Source: Desmodesmus armatus | Lineage: Eukaryota; Chlorophyta; Chlorophyceae; Sphaeropleales; Scenedesmaceae | DNA: 64,000 bases | Assembly: GCA_007449985.2 (NCBI GenBank) | Contig: VIIQ02000619.1 | Location: 186,001 to 250,000 of the forward strand | Direction of reading: 5' to 3' | Part shown: piece after piece, positions 1-9,951 of the stretch | Layout: every line of letters begins with the position of its first letter | Position numbering within the stretch: position 1 is the stretch's first letter | The notes under the pieces: generated by a model | Databases searched by the model: none | Told to the model about the DNA's origin: nothing | The model's input: the letters and a program-made list of their open reading frames with translations, nothing else | Translations under genes and position numbers: made by a program

Positions 1-3000
1 GAGGGGTGGCCTGCAGGCAACAGAGTGTAGGAACAAGCAGAGTGACACAGCCCTCGTCACAGTATGCATACTGTGTGCGCACACGGGTGGCAACGTCGGT
101 GTTACGAGCAGGCTAACAGAGAGAGTGAGAGGCAAGCTAAAAGGCCTGGGAGTGGTTGCCTCCAGACAGCAAAGGACAAGAAAACTGCGGCAGTGATGTG
201 GCAGTACTCCCGCAGTGTGCAACAATGTGTAACTCCCGCCAACCCATGTGTCCCAGCCCTGTCTGTCCCCCGAACTGCCGTACAGACAGAGCTGGCCTAA
301 ACCCTCAACCCTGACCTCTCCCCGATTACCTCCTGGGCATGCGTCTGCTGATGTCTCGTGTGCCTGGCAGCCAGTGATGAGAGTAGCCCGGCCAGCAGGC
401 AGCTGTTCAGCAGGGGAGGGCTTGGCACCAGCACTTGGGATCTGCAGGCATCACATGTATCACAACACCAATGCATAGACAGACTTCAATAAACAGGCTG
501 CTAGACAGGGCCAAGAACAACTGGAGGGCATGGCACCAGTACTAGGGATCTACAAGGCACACCACACACCACCAACGGATACAAATGGAGGTAAGTTTCA
601 GGCTGGCAGTTTGACAGGGACAACTAGATCTACAAGATTTGCAAGGCACACCACACCACAACAGCACCTTCAACCCAGTTACGTAGACGCACAGGCATCA
701 GCAGGACAAGGACAAGAAATAGAGTAACCCTCGCGTACTCTCTATGGTTGTGGATGATGGGGGTCACAGAGCTGAAGAAGCTGTGTTTCAAACGCATCAA
801 AAAGCAGCTGTACCCCTCTGAACGGCCTGCAAGCATGCAAGGGTGCAGCGGCACTGCCTGCACCAATGAACCAGCACACTAACACCAACAGCAACAGCAG
901 AGTTGCGGGTATGCAGTATCTCACAAGCAACCATCTGTGTCTGCATGCAGGCCGCATGTTTCCGCCTGCACACCCCGTTCATCCCTGGATGCCAACTCAC
1001 ATTCCTGCCAGTGAGCTGTGAAGCAACCTGTGAAGTCGCCCCCCCCCCCCACCCCTCCCACACACACCCACACACATGCACGTTGGGGACGTATCGGCTG
1101 GTTGCACTCCATTCAATAACCCCTAGGTGACTGGCAGTCCCTGACTGGAGGTCCTAAGGTTTGCAGCAGTCCCTTTATGCACACCCACCTGCTGCGTCAC
1201 GCCAGGGTCCATGAGCATGTTGAGGGCCACAGAGAACAGGGCACTGCCAATGCCCCTGCTGCCACTCTCGTTGCCGCCACCACCTGCACACGACACACAT
1301 CATGATGGAGTGATTTCTTTGGCACCAGCATGACCGGTCAGCCCGTGCAACAGGCCCCCTGCCACCTCCAGCAGCCATGCGAACCCTCCAGCCAAAAAAA
1401 CCCCAAAGCCTAAACCCTCACGCGGCCTCCAGAAGCTACTCAATAGCATCCTTGTGCAGCTTGTGGCATATTATGCAACAACATCAGGACTACCACGATG
1501 AGCCATGCGTATAAGTACTGTCGCAAAAAATAAACGCAGGCTCGCCCGTCAGACCCCCAACGAGCCGCCCGCAGCGCCCAGCAGTTCACCAACAGCAACA
1601 CCGGCACCAGGCAGCAGCTCGTTGTGGCATACTATGCAACAACAGCACAACCACCACAATGGCCTCTCTGTCTCTGTTTGACTAGCAAAAGTAACACTAA
1701 ACATAACACCAGGCTCACCTGTCAGACCCCCCATGAGCCCCCCCAGCAGTCCCCCAACAGCATCCCCAGCACCAGGCAGCAGCTCATTCAGCTTGTTGGT
1801 GGCCTGTGCAGCCAATGCCTCCACACCACCAGCTGCCTTCACGGCATCATCAAACTTCTGGATCAGGGGGCCCAACTTGGCTGTGGCATCGGCACCAAAG
1901 GCCGCCACCAGGGCAGCACGTGCCTGGTGTAGACACAGGGAGAGTGCATGATATGTGTGTGGGGGGGGGGGGGAGTGGGGACGTTGGGTGTGGGGGTGTG
2001 TGTGAAACACAGGCGGTGTTGAGCAAAAGTCATGACAAGGTAGTGATGGTGTGATGAAAGGGTGGTGTTGAGGTGGTTGGCATGTGTGCACATGTGTAGT
2101 AAGCTGGAGTCAAACTTCTGGATCAGGGGGCCCAGCTTGGCTGTGGCATCGGCACCGAAAGCAGCCACTAGGGCTGCACGCGCCTGTGGGTGTACACATG
2201 TGTGGGAGGGGTGGCGGGGGGGGGGGGGGGGGTGAATACAGGCGGTGTTCAGCAGGACTGGTGTGAAGAGAGGTATTGCTGAGGTGGTGAGGAGCTGGTT
2301 GGCATGCATGGACATGTGTGGTGAGCTGGCATGAGAGGTATATAAGAGGGGTCGATGAGAGGGGGGTGATGATCAAGAAATGACAAGGCGCTGCCCAAAT
2401 GTTGAACATCCCCGTGCTTCAAGTTTTTACAAGGTGTCTGAGGCCCGTCACACTTGCACATAAATACATCCCCCCTATTACCAGGCGGGTCTTTGAATGA
2501 TTGATCATTATTGCATCACCATAATTGCATTGCTTTGATATGACAAACGTCTATCCGATATAGCCATGGCACCATTGATTGGCTATCATCATAGTTGGTT
2601 ATTTGCCGATGATAAAATCCATGCCTCACCTGTCCTGCCTCCACTGGCACCTCCAGCCCCAGTTTCTCACCAAGGGTAGCCAGGAAGTCATCAGTGGAAA
2701 TGGCCCTGCAGCACCCACAGGTGTCATGACTCAAAGGCTTCTGAGGGTTTCAAGGGGGTGTGAGAGCTGAGGCTGAGGGTTAGGGAACCTTCCCGAGGGT
2801 CAAGTCCCCACAAAGCATGCAGCAAGGGCATGCGCAAATCCCTCCTGCACACTCCCATAGCCATCATACTACTACAGCTACTATTACTTCACTGGATCAG
2901 GGTCTCGCGTGATCGCCCTTTCCAGAGCCAAACAAGGCTCATAGGACATACAATGTCCCTCACCTGTTTGCATCGCAGTCCCTGCCTCCAATGCTGGCCG

Positions 3001-4400
3001 TGAATGTGTCAATGAGCTGTGGAGGTGCTGCGGGGTCGTCAGACTTAGGTCCACTGATCTGGACAACTGGCTGGTCCAACAGGGTGCCACTGTGGCAGCA
3101 GTCTGGGGGGGGGGGGGGGGAGGGAGGAAGGGGGGTTGAAGGGTGTGTGTGTGAGGGGGCAGGGGCAGGGAGGAGAAACAGTAGGTGGTACGAAGGAGGG
3201 TGTCGCGTTGGCCACAATCTTGCAGAGGAGCGGGGGGTGGGGTGGGGGGGGGGGGGTGGAGTGTCAACAAAGAACCAGAGATACAAGCAGATTCTGCAGT
3301 GCAGCACTGCTGGCAGCTACGCTGCATCAGAAGCCCTGAGGGCTGGTGCCTCTGGACTGATAGGGATGTGTTAAACATATGAGTTGCATTAAGCATGTAC
3401 ATACACTATCGTCACGACATTGATGATGTGTGTGTGTGGGGGGGGGGAGATGAAGGAGGTCACAGCGTGCGTGTGTCTCACCTGCCACCATTGTGAACTT
3501 GACACCATCAGGCAGCCTGCTCAGGATGACACGCAGATCATCATCTGAACACACAGCAGCAAAGCAGCACATACCATCAAATGTTGTCACATGTCAGCAG
3601 AGCATAGGTCAGCAAAGCACAGCACAGCACACCTCCTCTTTCACTGCCACTCCTCTGTCCCTTGCATCTCGCCCAACCTGCTGATTGACCGTGTTCTTCC
3701 CCGTTGCCTGGTGACCAGGACCCCACAACCATGCTTGCCTCTCACCCTCACACTACAAGTGTGTACCTGTGATGCAGTTCATGTCACTGGGTGCCAGGGC
3801 CTCATCCTTGCGGTCAGCCTCCTCAGAGTCTGAAGGGACCTGCAGTGACATCAATGACAAAGCAGCTCAAACTCATTCCGGGGAGGGGGGGGGAGCCGGG
3901 GGCGTGCACAGGAAGGCACCCCACCACACAATGCTTTCACATTGTGAATGCAACCTGAACTAGACAATGTGTGGGCAACAGGTTGAAGGAAAGGCAAGGG
4001 GAGTGGTCAAAAGCAGCAGCAGCAGCAGCAACAGCAGAGCCGGCAAAACCAGCACAAATGCTTGTGTCGTAAGCACACGCCAGCATGCAAGTTGATAGCA
4101 TGTGTTGTGAGCACATGCCAGCATGTAAGGTTATGACTGCCCTCCAGGAGGTGAAAAAGGTCCTCAACTTGCTTCCCAATCATGCTGACAAGCCCGGGAA
4201 GATGTTATGACTGCCGTTGCATGCTGACAAGCCCGGGAAAGGTTGTTTGCACATGAGTGCAGTCCTGACCTGAGTGCCGTGGCCGCTGTAGTGGAAGAAC
4301 AGCACATCGCCAGGCTGGGAGGCACCCACAAGCTCAGACAGGCGACGCTGAAGCAGCAGCAGCAGCCAGCAGCCAGCAGCAGCAGCAGCAGCAATGTCGT

Positions 4401-4432
<32 letters not shown>

Positions 4433-4696
4433 CACCTGGACCCTCACACCTTACGAAAAGCCAAGCATGCATACTGATGTCGCCACAGAGCTGTTGTTGG
4501 TCATTCTGTGTTGATCACTACATTTCTACCCAAAAGATCCTCTTCACACCGAATGAACTTTAGACCAACTGGTGGCTGCCAGGTCACCAACGTCAACACA
4601 CATGCAGCAGCCCCACCATCAACCCACTGACTGCAGGGGCACAGTGCTGCGACAAGGCCAATTGACCTCGCCGCCGCCGCAGCCGCTGCTTGCACC

Positions 4697-4734
<38 letters not shown>

Positions 4735-5379
4735 TGCTGCAGCTGCTGCAGCTGCTACTTACCTTGATGTTGGCTCATGTGGGCTGTTCACTGCTGCTCC
4801 TCACCTTGATGCTTAAGGCATCTTACCTTGATGTTAGCTCCTGTGGGCTGCTCGCTGCTGGGGTCTGTGTCAATGAGGATGGTGAAGTCATCGAAGCCAA
4901 AGTGCTCCGACAGCATGGCGTGCATGGAACGCACGTCATTCACACAGCCATTCAGCTTGTGCCTGTAATCGCAGGAGCAACACAAGGCGGTGTGCTCAAC
5001 TCATTGCTGTTGATGCTGTGCGGCTGTGCTGTACACGCCCTTGGGTTGGTGTCAGCACACAAGGTTCAGGTGGAATATGCTGATGCTGTGAGGGACTACC
5101 AGTGGGACACAAGGCGGCACATCCCAAGCCAACCTGTGAGCGTGCAGCACACCAGGGCCGGCCATGCAACTTTGCGGCTAGAGGTGATCCTACCACTCAG
5201 ATGACAGCAAGGCAGGATGCAAGTATGACGCCCCCCCCCCCCCGGGGGGAGGGGTGACATGTGGGCCAGACAGCCAAAGCGCGCACTTGATTGTTGTAAC
5301 AGACAAGTTGCCTTCCAATTGCGCAAACTTACTTGGATCCAGGGTAGTTGCAACCAACGAGCAGAGCACGCTTGACCAT
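1..5379 (-). CDS. Type II metacaspase (cysteine protease), 3' end beyond left edge
   Basis: Caspase-like protease of clan CD that cleaves after Arg/Lys; plant and algal members act in stress and cell-death responses. Exons (high to low): 5379-5333, 4962-4827, 4347-4270, 3839-3767, 3544-3482, 3102-2964, 2705-2630, 1923-1719, 1283-1189, 402-330, then 10-1 running off the window. All junctions are GT-AG and the phases chain. The start gives MVKRALLVGCNYPGS, the family N-terminus. The p20 domain has the catalytic His in HYSGHGTQ (about residue 84) and Cys in DCCHSG (about 135). The linker (RAISTDDFLATLGEKLG, then AFGADATAKLGPL) matches the type II linker. The p10 signature TGCQAHETSADACPG is in exon 10. 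Between linker and p10 lies a Gly-rich stretch (GLLGGLMGG). At least 328 residues are visible; the rest of p10 is missing only because the window ends. Introns carry CAG runs and exon-edge copies. Confidence 0.9.
1459..1800. repeat. Tandem duplication of metacaspase exon 8 3' edge plus intron
   Basis: Two units of about 160 bp, beginning near 1459 and 1619. Each starts with a near-identical block (TGTGGCATA.TATGCAACAACA) and leads into the 3' end of exon 8 and its donor. The left copy (about 1540-1612) still reads as a diverged version of NELLPGAGDAVGG. The bona fide exon edge ends at 1719; the left copy lies in the downstream intron and its donor GT is lost (GC in place). Confidence 0.75.
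1851..2335. repeat. Tandem duplication of metacaspase exon 8 5' edge plus intron
   Basis: Two units of about 260 bp starting at 1851 and 2111. About 70 bp of coding sequence (ARAALVAAFGADATAKLG in both) is repeated with its CAG acceptor. It is followed by matching intron blocks such as AGGCGGTGTT (about 2011 and 2241) and GGTTGGCATG (about 2071 and 2299). The upstream copy keeps an open frame and an acceptor but no donor soon after, so it is probably a pseudo-exon. Confidence 0.85.
2877..2948. repeat. Dispersed 70-80 bp element, copy 1
   Basis: This stretch in a metacaspase intron resembles 51309-51390 (shared blocks: CTTCACTGGATCAGGG versus CTTGACTGGGTCAGGG, then TGATC.CCTTTC, then GCCAAACAAG.CTC.TAGG). 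A shorter partial match lies near 52283-52320. No coding capacity or tRNA-like structure was recognised. Confidence 0.5.
4390..4431. repeat. CAG trinucleotide run in metacaspase intron
   Basis: A CAG microsatellite inside the intron upstream of exon 3; a second pure run of about 12 units is at 4699-4734 and a shorter one at about 4014-4030. They lie outside the spliced coding frame. CAG/CTG units also encode the many Gln, Ala, Ser and Leu runs elsewhere in the window. Confidence 0.9.
4757..4862. repeat. Duplicated 3' edge of metacaspase exon 2 with donor
   Basis: The exon end (SSEQPTGANIK, donor GTAAGA at 4826) is repeated about 60 bp into the intron as a copy reading AGCCAACATCAAG followed by GTAAGT (4759-4800). 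A third fragment, CATCAAG then GTGAGG, sits at about 4800-4809. The copy carries an in-frame TGA in place of the Gly codon, so use of its donor would truncate the protease. Confidence 0.8.
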
Positions 5380-6607
5380 CTTGCCTGCACAGCCATGCAG
5401 TCGGAGACGCCCAGCATGTAGTGCAGGACACTCAACCACCTTGGTACCTCAGCTCAAGCGTGCAGCCTCATTGCAGCTTGATAAGTGTACTACAGCACCA
5501 TTATAGCTTTTGAAGTTAAGGGAAACTCCATGCACCCAGCATGCATCGACATACTCTCATTCTCTGTAAAATGATCTGTGAAAGTGAGTTCAGCACACCA
5601 GCCAGCCAATGAGCAGGGGAGCGGTTGCGTATCATGCAGCCATTTGCTCACTGTGTGTGTTGCTGTTGCTGGCGGGGCCTCTTCTTGCTGCAGCTCAGCA
5701 CACGACCCTTCGTGGGTGCTTCTGTGCGAGCCGATGGACGTGTCAGCTCGCGCTATCCGTCGTCCGTGCAGTCAGTGATGGAGTATCACGAGAGCAACCG
5801 ACTGCTGATGATCTCCGTACGCCTTCACACGTGTGGGAGGTTGACGCGATGTACAGTCACCTACTTCTGGGAGTTAAGGTGCCTAGCTGTTCCAAAAGTA
5901 CAGATTGTGGCATGTTAACGTGCATTGAAGTAGTGAGACACTGTTGCAGTACAGGCGGGCAGATACGGCAGAACCTATCAGAACCATCCTCACACCTGGA
6001 TCTGGACTTGCAGTAACACACCTCGTTCAGAAACAGCAATGATTTCTGTTCAGCGTTACAATCACCCGCAGTAATCAGTAACCAAATGAAGACGTGCACC
6101 CTCTTGACGTCAGCTTGTTGGCAATGCATCATCGGCCACTTCTTCTATAGAAGAAGTTTTGGATCTAATGGTGGTGACACTTGGCAGCTAAATGCTGTCC
6201 AGCAGGCACAGCGCTGCACCACATGACGGCCACGTACAGCACACCCTAGCGCCCTCACAGCATGCATAGCCGCTCAATGAGGCAAAGAGTGTACAAGCTG
6301 CAAGAGTACCTGCTTGCACTGACAGACAGGCCCACAAACATACATGCATGTGCACGCATGCAGTCTCTCTGTCGAAACACTGGGCCATCACCTACATTCC
6401 CTCAACAGCTGCAACATGGGAAGGGAGTGCAGTGGCGGCACCTCCAAAACAGCTACTTGGTGACAAGCCACTAAAACAAGTCTACCCTCACCACACACCA
6501 CCATCTTGCTGACCCAGAAACCAAAGCTGTGCAGCACCGCTGCCTGTTATTGTGTGCAACTATCACACGTGCGTAGGGAGCTAACCGTCTCATTATTATG
6601 CCATAGT
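5380..6607. other. Intergenic region between metacaspase and MYND gene
   Basis: About 1.2 kb that should hold the metacaspase 5' region and the MYND 3' UTR. A C-run followed by a G-run (about 5229-5251) lies just inside the metacaspase, in intron 1. No conserved reading frame or RNA gene was found on either strand. Confidence 0.6.
6056..6060 (-). terminator. Candidate TGTAA polyadenylation signal for MYND gene
   Basis: TGTAA on the minus strand about 550 nt downstream of the MYND stop codon. TGTAA is the usual poly(A) signal of chlorophycean algae; assignment here rests on position only. Confidence 0.45.
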
Positions 6608-9600
6608 TCATTCTGCAGGGGCAGCTGCTGCCGCTGCTGCCAGTGCCTCGCACACAGGCTTGTGCTGCCTCCAAGCGGCCCGCTGACAGGCCCGCCCACA
6701 GTAGCGCGCCGTGCGGCATCCCCCACACACGCAGCTGCGCCCTGACACCAGCTGCACCTCTGTGGGGCCGCTGAGGTTCGCACAGGCCGGGTTGTTGCAA
6801 AAGTGAGGCACTGCAATGTTGCACAGCATGCTCCCTGTTGCCTGCAGCTGCTGCACAAGTGCTGCAAGTGAAGCATCGGTCAGCTGCCCCAGGTGCATGC
6901 CCTGGTGTACTAACAGCAGCACCTCAAGCTGCTGCTGCAGCTGCTGCGGCGCACAACCCGCAGCTTGCAACTGTGTCAGGGCTGCATGCGAGTCTAGGCT
7001 ACCGACCCAGCTAGAAACCGTGGCTATCAAGCCACGCCACACACTCTCACCCTGTCCAGCTGGCCCCTGCCGCTTGGGAATAATGCATGCAAAGTGTGCC
7101 CTGTGCCGATGCGGCACATCCTGTGGCAACGCCTCAGATCCCAGCAGCAGCAGGTATGGTGTCTGCTCACTCAGCTGCTCGGCCCATTGCAGGCAGCAGC
7201 GCCAAAGATCACCAGACTGGGCAGGTAGTCTATGGCAGGCTGCTGTGCTGCTTCCACTGCCACTGCTGCTGCCGCTGCTGGTGTTGTCGCCTCTGCTGCT
7301 AGTGCAGTTGCCGCTGCTGCTGGTGCTGTCGCCTCCGCTGCTGCTGCTGGTGCTGCCGCTGACAGCGACTGCTGATCTGTTGCTGCTGCTGAGGCTGCTG
7401 ACCCCACTGCTGCAGCCATCGTCAGCAGCCCCACTGCTGCATGTGCAGCAGCCAAGCAGCAGCTGCCTGCAGCCCGCTCACCCCAGCACAAACCAGCTTG
7501 AGCCCCTGTGCTTTTGCAGCGGCCCATCTTCAACACTGTGCTGAGCAAGCTGTAGAGCTGCCGCTGCTCCTGTGCCAGCACGACAGGCCCACACAGGCCC
7601 ATGTGCTGCACCAACATAGGGCTGGTCTGGCCAGGAGGGGGCAGTAGTATGGTTGCACACAGTACACTGACCTCTTCAGGTGGTTCAGCCGAGGTGTCAA
7701 GGCCGCTGTGCAGTGCCAGAGTGACAGAACGCAACGCAGCTTCAAGGGCCACCCCAAACTCAACAAACCGGGTGGCAACAGGTGACACTGCATCTGGGGT
7801 GCTGCTGAGACTGTCGCTGCTGGTACTGCTGCTGCAGTCCAGCAGCAGCAGTGTGCGGCTTTGCCAAGCAACACCCAGTAACATCGACAGCAGCTTCTGA
7901 ACATTCAGTGCCAGGGTCTTCTGGTCTATCATGCTGCAGCTGCTGCTGCTGCTTCTTCTTGAGGTCCCTGCAATTGCTGCTGCCTCTGCAGGAGCAGGGA
8001 CCTGCTGTTGAAGGGTGCTGCTTGCTCCTGTGGTTCCTGCGGTTGCTGCTGTTGGCTGGGACATTATAAGGGGCCGCTGGTACACCAGCAGGTCTGTCAG
8101 CTGTAGCAACACACCAAGCCGCTCCTGCAGCCACACAGAAGGTGTGGGTGCTGCAGGCAGGGCCTGGTTTTCGCACAACAGCGCGCAAAGCTGCAGCGCT
8201 TTGTAGCTCATGAACAGCAGCCGCTGTGCTGCATCTGGAACCTGCGGCAGCTGCTGCTGCAGGTCTTGCGCACTGGGTGTCTGCATGTGGCGAACGCTTG
8301 GCAGCAGCACTATTGGGAGCAGCAGCTGCAGCTGCTGCTCAAAGCGCCACCGCTTTGGCTGCTGCCACTGCTCTAACTGCTGCTGCACCTGTTCTGCTAG
8401 GACTGCATCCCCTGTCGGCTGCCGCGAAGGTGCCTGCATGCAGGCTGTGCACACATCGCTGGGCATGCACAGCCTGAGACCTGCATCCACAAGGTTGAGT
8501 GGTGAATCCATCATGGCAACTACCTCTGGCGCTAAGCCCAACAGCTGCAGCAGCTGCTGCTCACAGGCCCCACTGCTGCTGCTACTGCTGTTGTCACTGG
8601 CAGCAGCACGCTCCTGCTGCCCTGTGCCGCCTTTGCTGCTGCGTCCCCTGCTGCTGCTGCCAGCACTGCCGCTGCTGCTTGCTGTTGTTTGCCGGCTGCT
8701 GGATAGCGACACTCTCTTGACGCCGTCAGCGTGTATCACCAGCACCATCGCTACGAAGGGCAGCGTGTGCGGTGACAGCAGCAGCAACTGCAGGCTGTCA
8801 GCTGCAACTGCCTGTTGCCCCACCCCTGACACTGCGTTGCACAGGGCCGCTGTCAGGTTGAGCAGGAGACTGCCTGGCTTTGCTGCCTCAAAGTTGGATG
8901 CCAGTTGGCCCAGCAGCACACCGGCTTGCTGCTTTGACGCGTGCTGCTGCACATGCTGCACCAGCGCGCTGACATGCTGCATCAGCGCCATGTGCAACTG
9001 CATGGCTGCAACCACCTGGCCACTGGGACCCCACAGCCAGGTGGCGCTCGGCACAAAGTCAAACCCGAACGGCAGCGCTGGCTTACACCCCCACAAATAC
9101 ATCAGCTGATACTGCAGGCCAATCGCCTTCAGGACCATCATGTTTGGCGAGGCAGCGACCAACTGCTCAAGGTCCGGGCGGGCTGTGTCCGCATCGGGTG
9201 CAGCAAGCGTTGCTGCTTCTGCCTGCAGGTCTGCAGCCATTGCTGACATCACTGCTGTAAGCTGCTGCAGCACCCCAGACTGCTGCAGCTGCTGTCTGAT
9301 GCTGCTGCCAAGGCTGCCCCAGACTGCTGCACCTGCATCTTTGGCTGTCCTCACCAGCTGGAGCAGCAGCTCCCGGGCTGCCTCTGGTGCAGGATGGGAC
9401 TTCCAGCTGTGCTGGGTTGCTGATGTGAAGGCTGTCCCAAGCTGCAAGGGAACCTGCACAGCAAATAGAAACGTCTCAATCGGTGTGGTGTTGATGTCAG
9501 CTGCCGTGGGCCTCTTCTCATGATGCTGGTACATCAGGTCCCAGGCAAGGCTCAACACATGCAGCCCAAAGCTGCTGTAACACGACGAGGGACTTGTACG

Positions 9601-9951
9601 CTGTTTGTCAACCAGTGCACGCGCTGGATCCTGAGATCTCATGCCTTGTGCTGAGCAGCTGGTGCAAGTGGCAACACAACCTGTGCTGAAGCATTCAGCT
9701 AGTGCAGCAGCAGTAGTGGCTGACCCCCACCCACCCACCTTCAGCTGCACCAGCTTCTTCCACACTGCTTTCGGGAGGGGAGGAAGCTGAAACACATGAG
9801 CAACGGATGACATCACAGTATGGCGTGCGTCCGCTGCCTCTGCGAGACCGCCAGGAGTGATTGAGCAGCAGTGCTCCAGTGCCTTGATGGCTTGCTGCCA
9901 TACAGCAACGGCATTGCCTGACATGCCTACAGCAGCAGAACAGGCCGTCAT
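6608..9951 (-). CDS. MYND-type zinc-finger protein, large, apparent 1-nt frameshift
   Basis: Long mostly helical, Gln/Ala/Leu-rich protein of about 1,050-1,110 residues with a C-terminal MYND zinc finger, a domain that usually mediates protein-protein contacts. Zinc ligands are visible in CNNPAC, then CVCGGC, YCGRAC and HKPVC, followed by an Ala-rich end and stop at 6608. The main frame runs from 9951 (an alternative Met is at 9924) to a TGA at 7171. The MYND part is in a shifted frame; joining them needs one extra base near 7200, giving a continuous LVIFG then RCCLQWAEQL reading. Within the first frame, 9738-9454 (285 nt, donor GTGGGT, acceptor TTTGCTGTGCAG) looks like a phase-0 intron but also stays open. 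Molecular function is unknown. Confidence 0.75.
9454..9738 (-). other. Probable in-frame intron in MYND gene
   Basis: The segment begins GTGGGTGGG and ends in a pyrimidine-rich TTTCTATTTGCTGTGCAG on the minus strand. Its 285 nt are a multiple of three without stops, so automatic gene finders may leave it in the protein. Its amino-acid content is unlike the flanking helical sequence. Confidence 0.55.

Noticed and set aside
1..2964. Metacaspase lacking a p10 domain
   Set aside because: At first no p10 was evident among the larger frames, but exon 10 (402-330) carries the TGCQAHETSADACPG signature and a further exon begins at the window edge.
4014..4735. CAG arrays as a CRISPR or satellite
   Set aside because: They are simple trinucleotide runs without spacers, in a eukaryotic intron.
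8210..9109. Plus-strand 299-codon Cys/Ser-rich frame, and similar Leu- or Cys-rich frames opposite the MYND, NYN, OPR and coiled-coil exons
   Set aside because: CTG/CAG-rich DNA stays open in most frames; these give low-complexity Leu/Cys/Ser text with no domain, opposite a well-supported gene.
6608..9951. MYND gene as a pseudogene because of its frameshift
   Set aside because: A single base restores a long frame with an intact zinc finger; no other lesion was seen, and similar one-base deficits occur in essential genes here.
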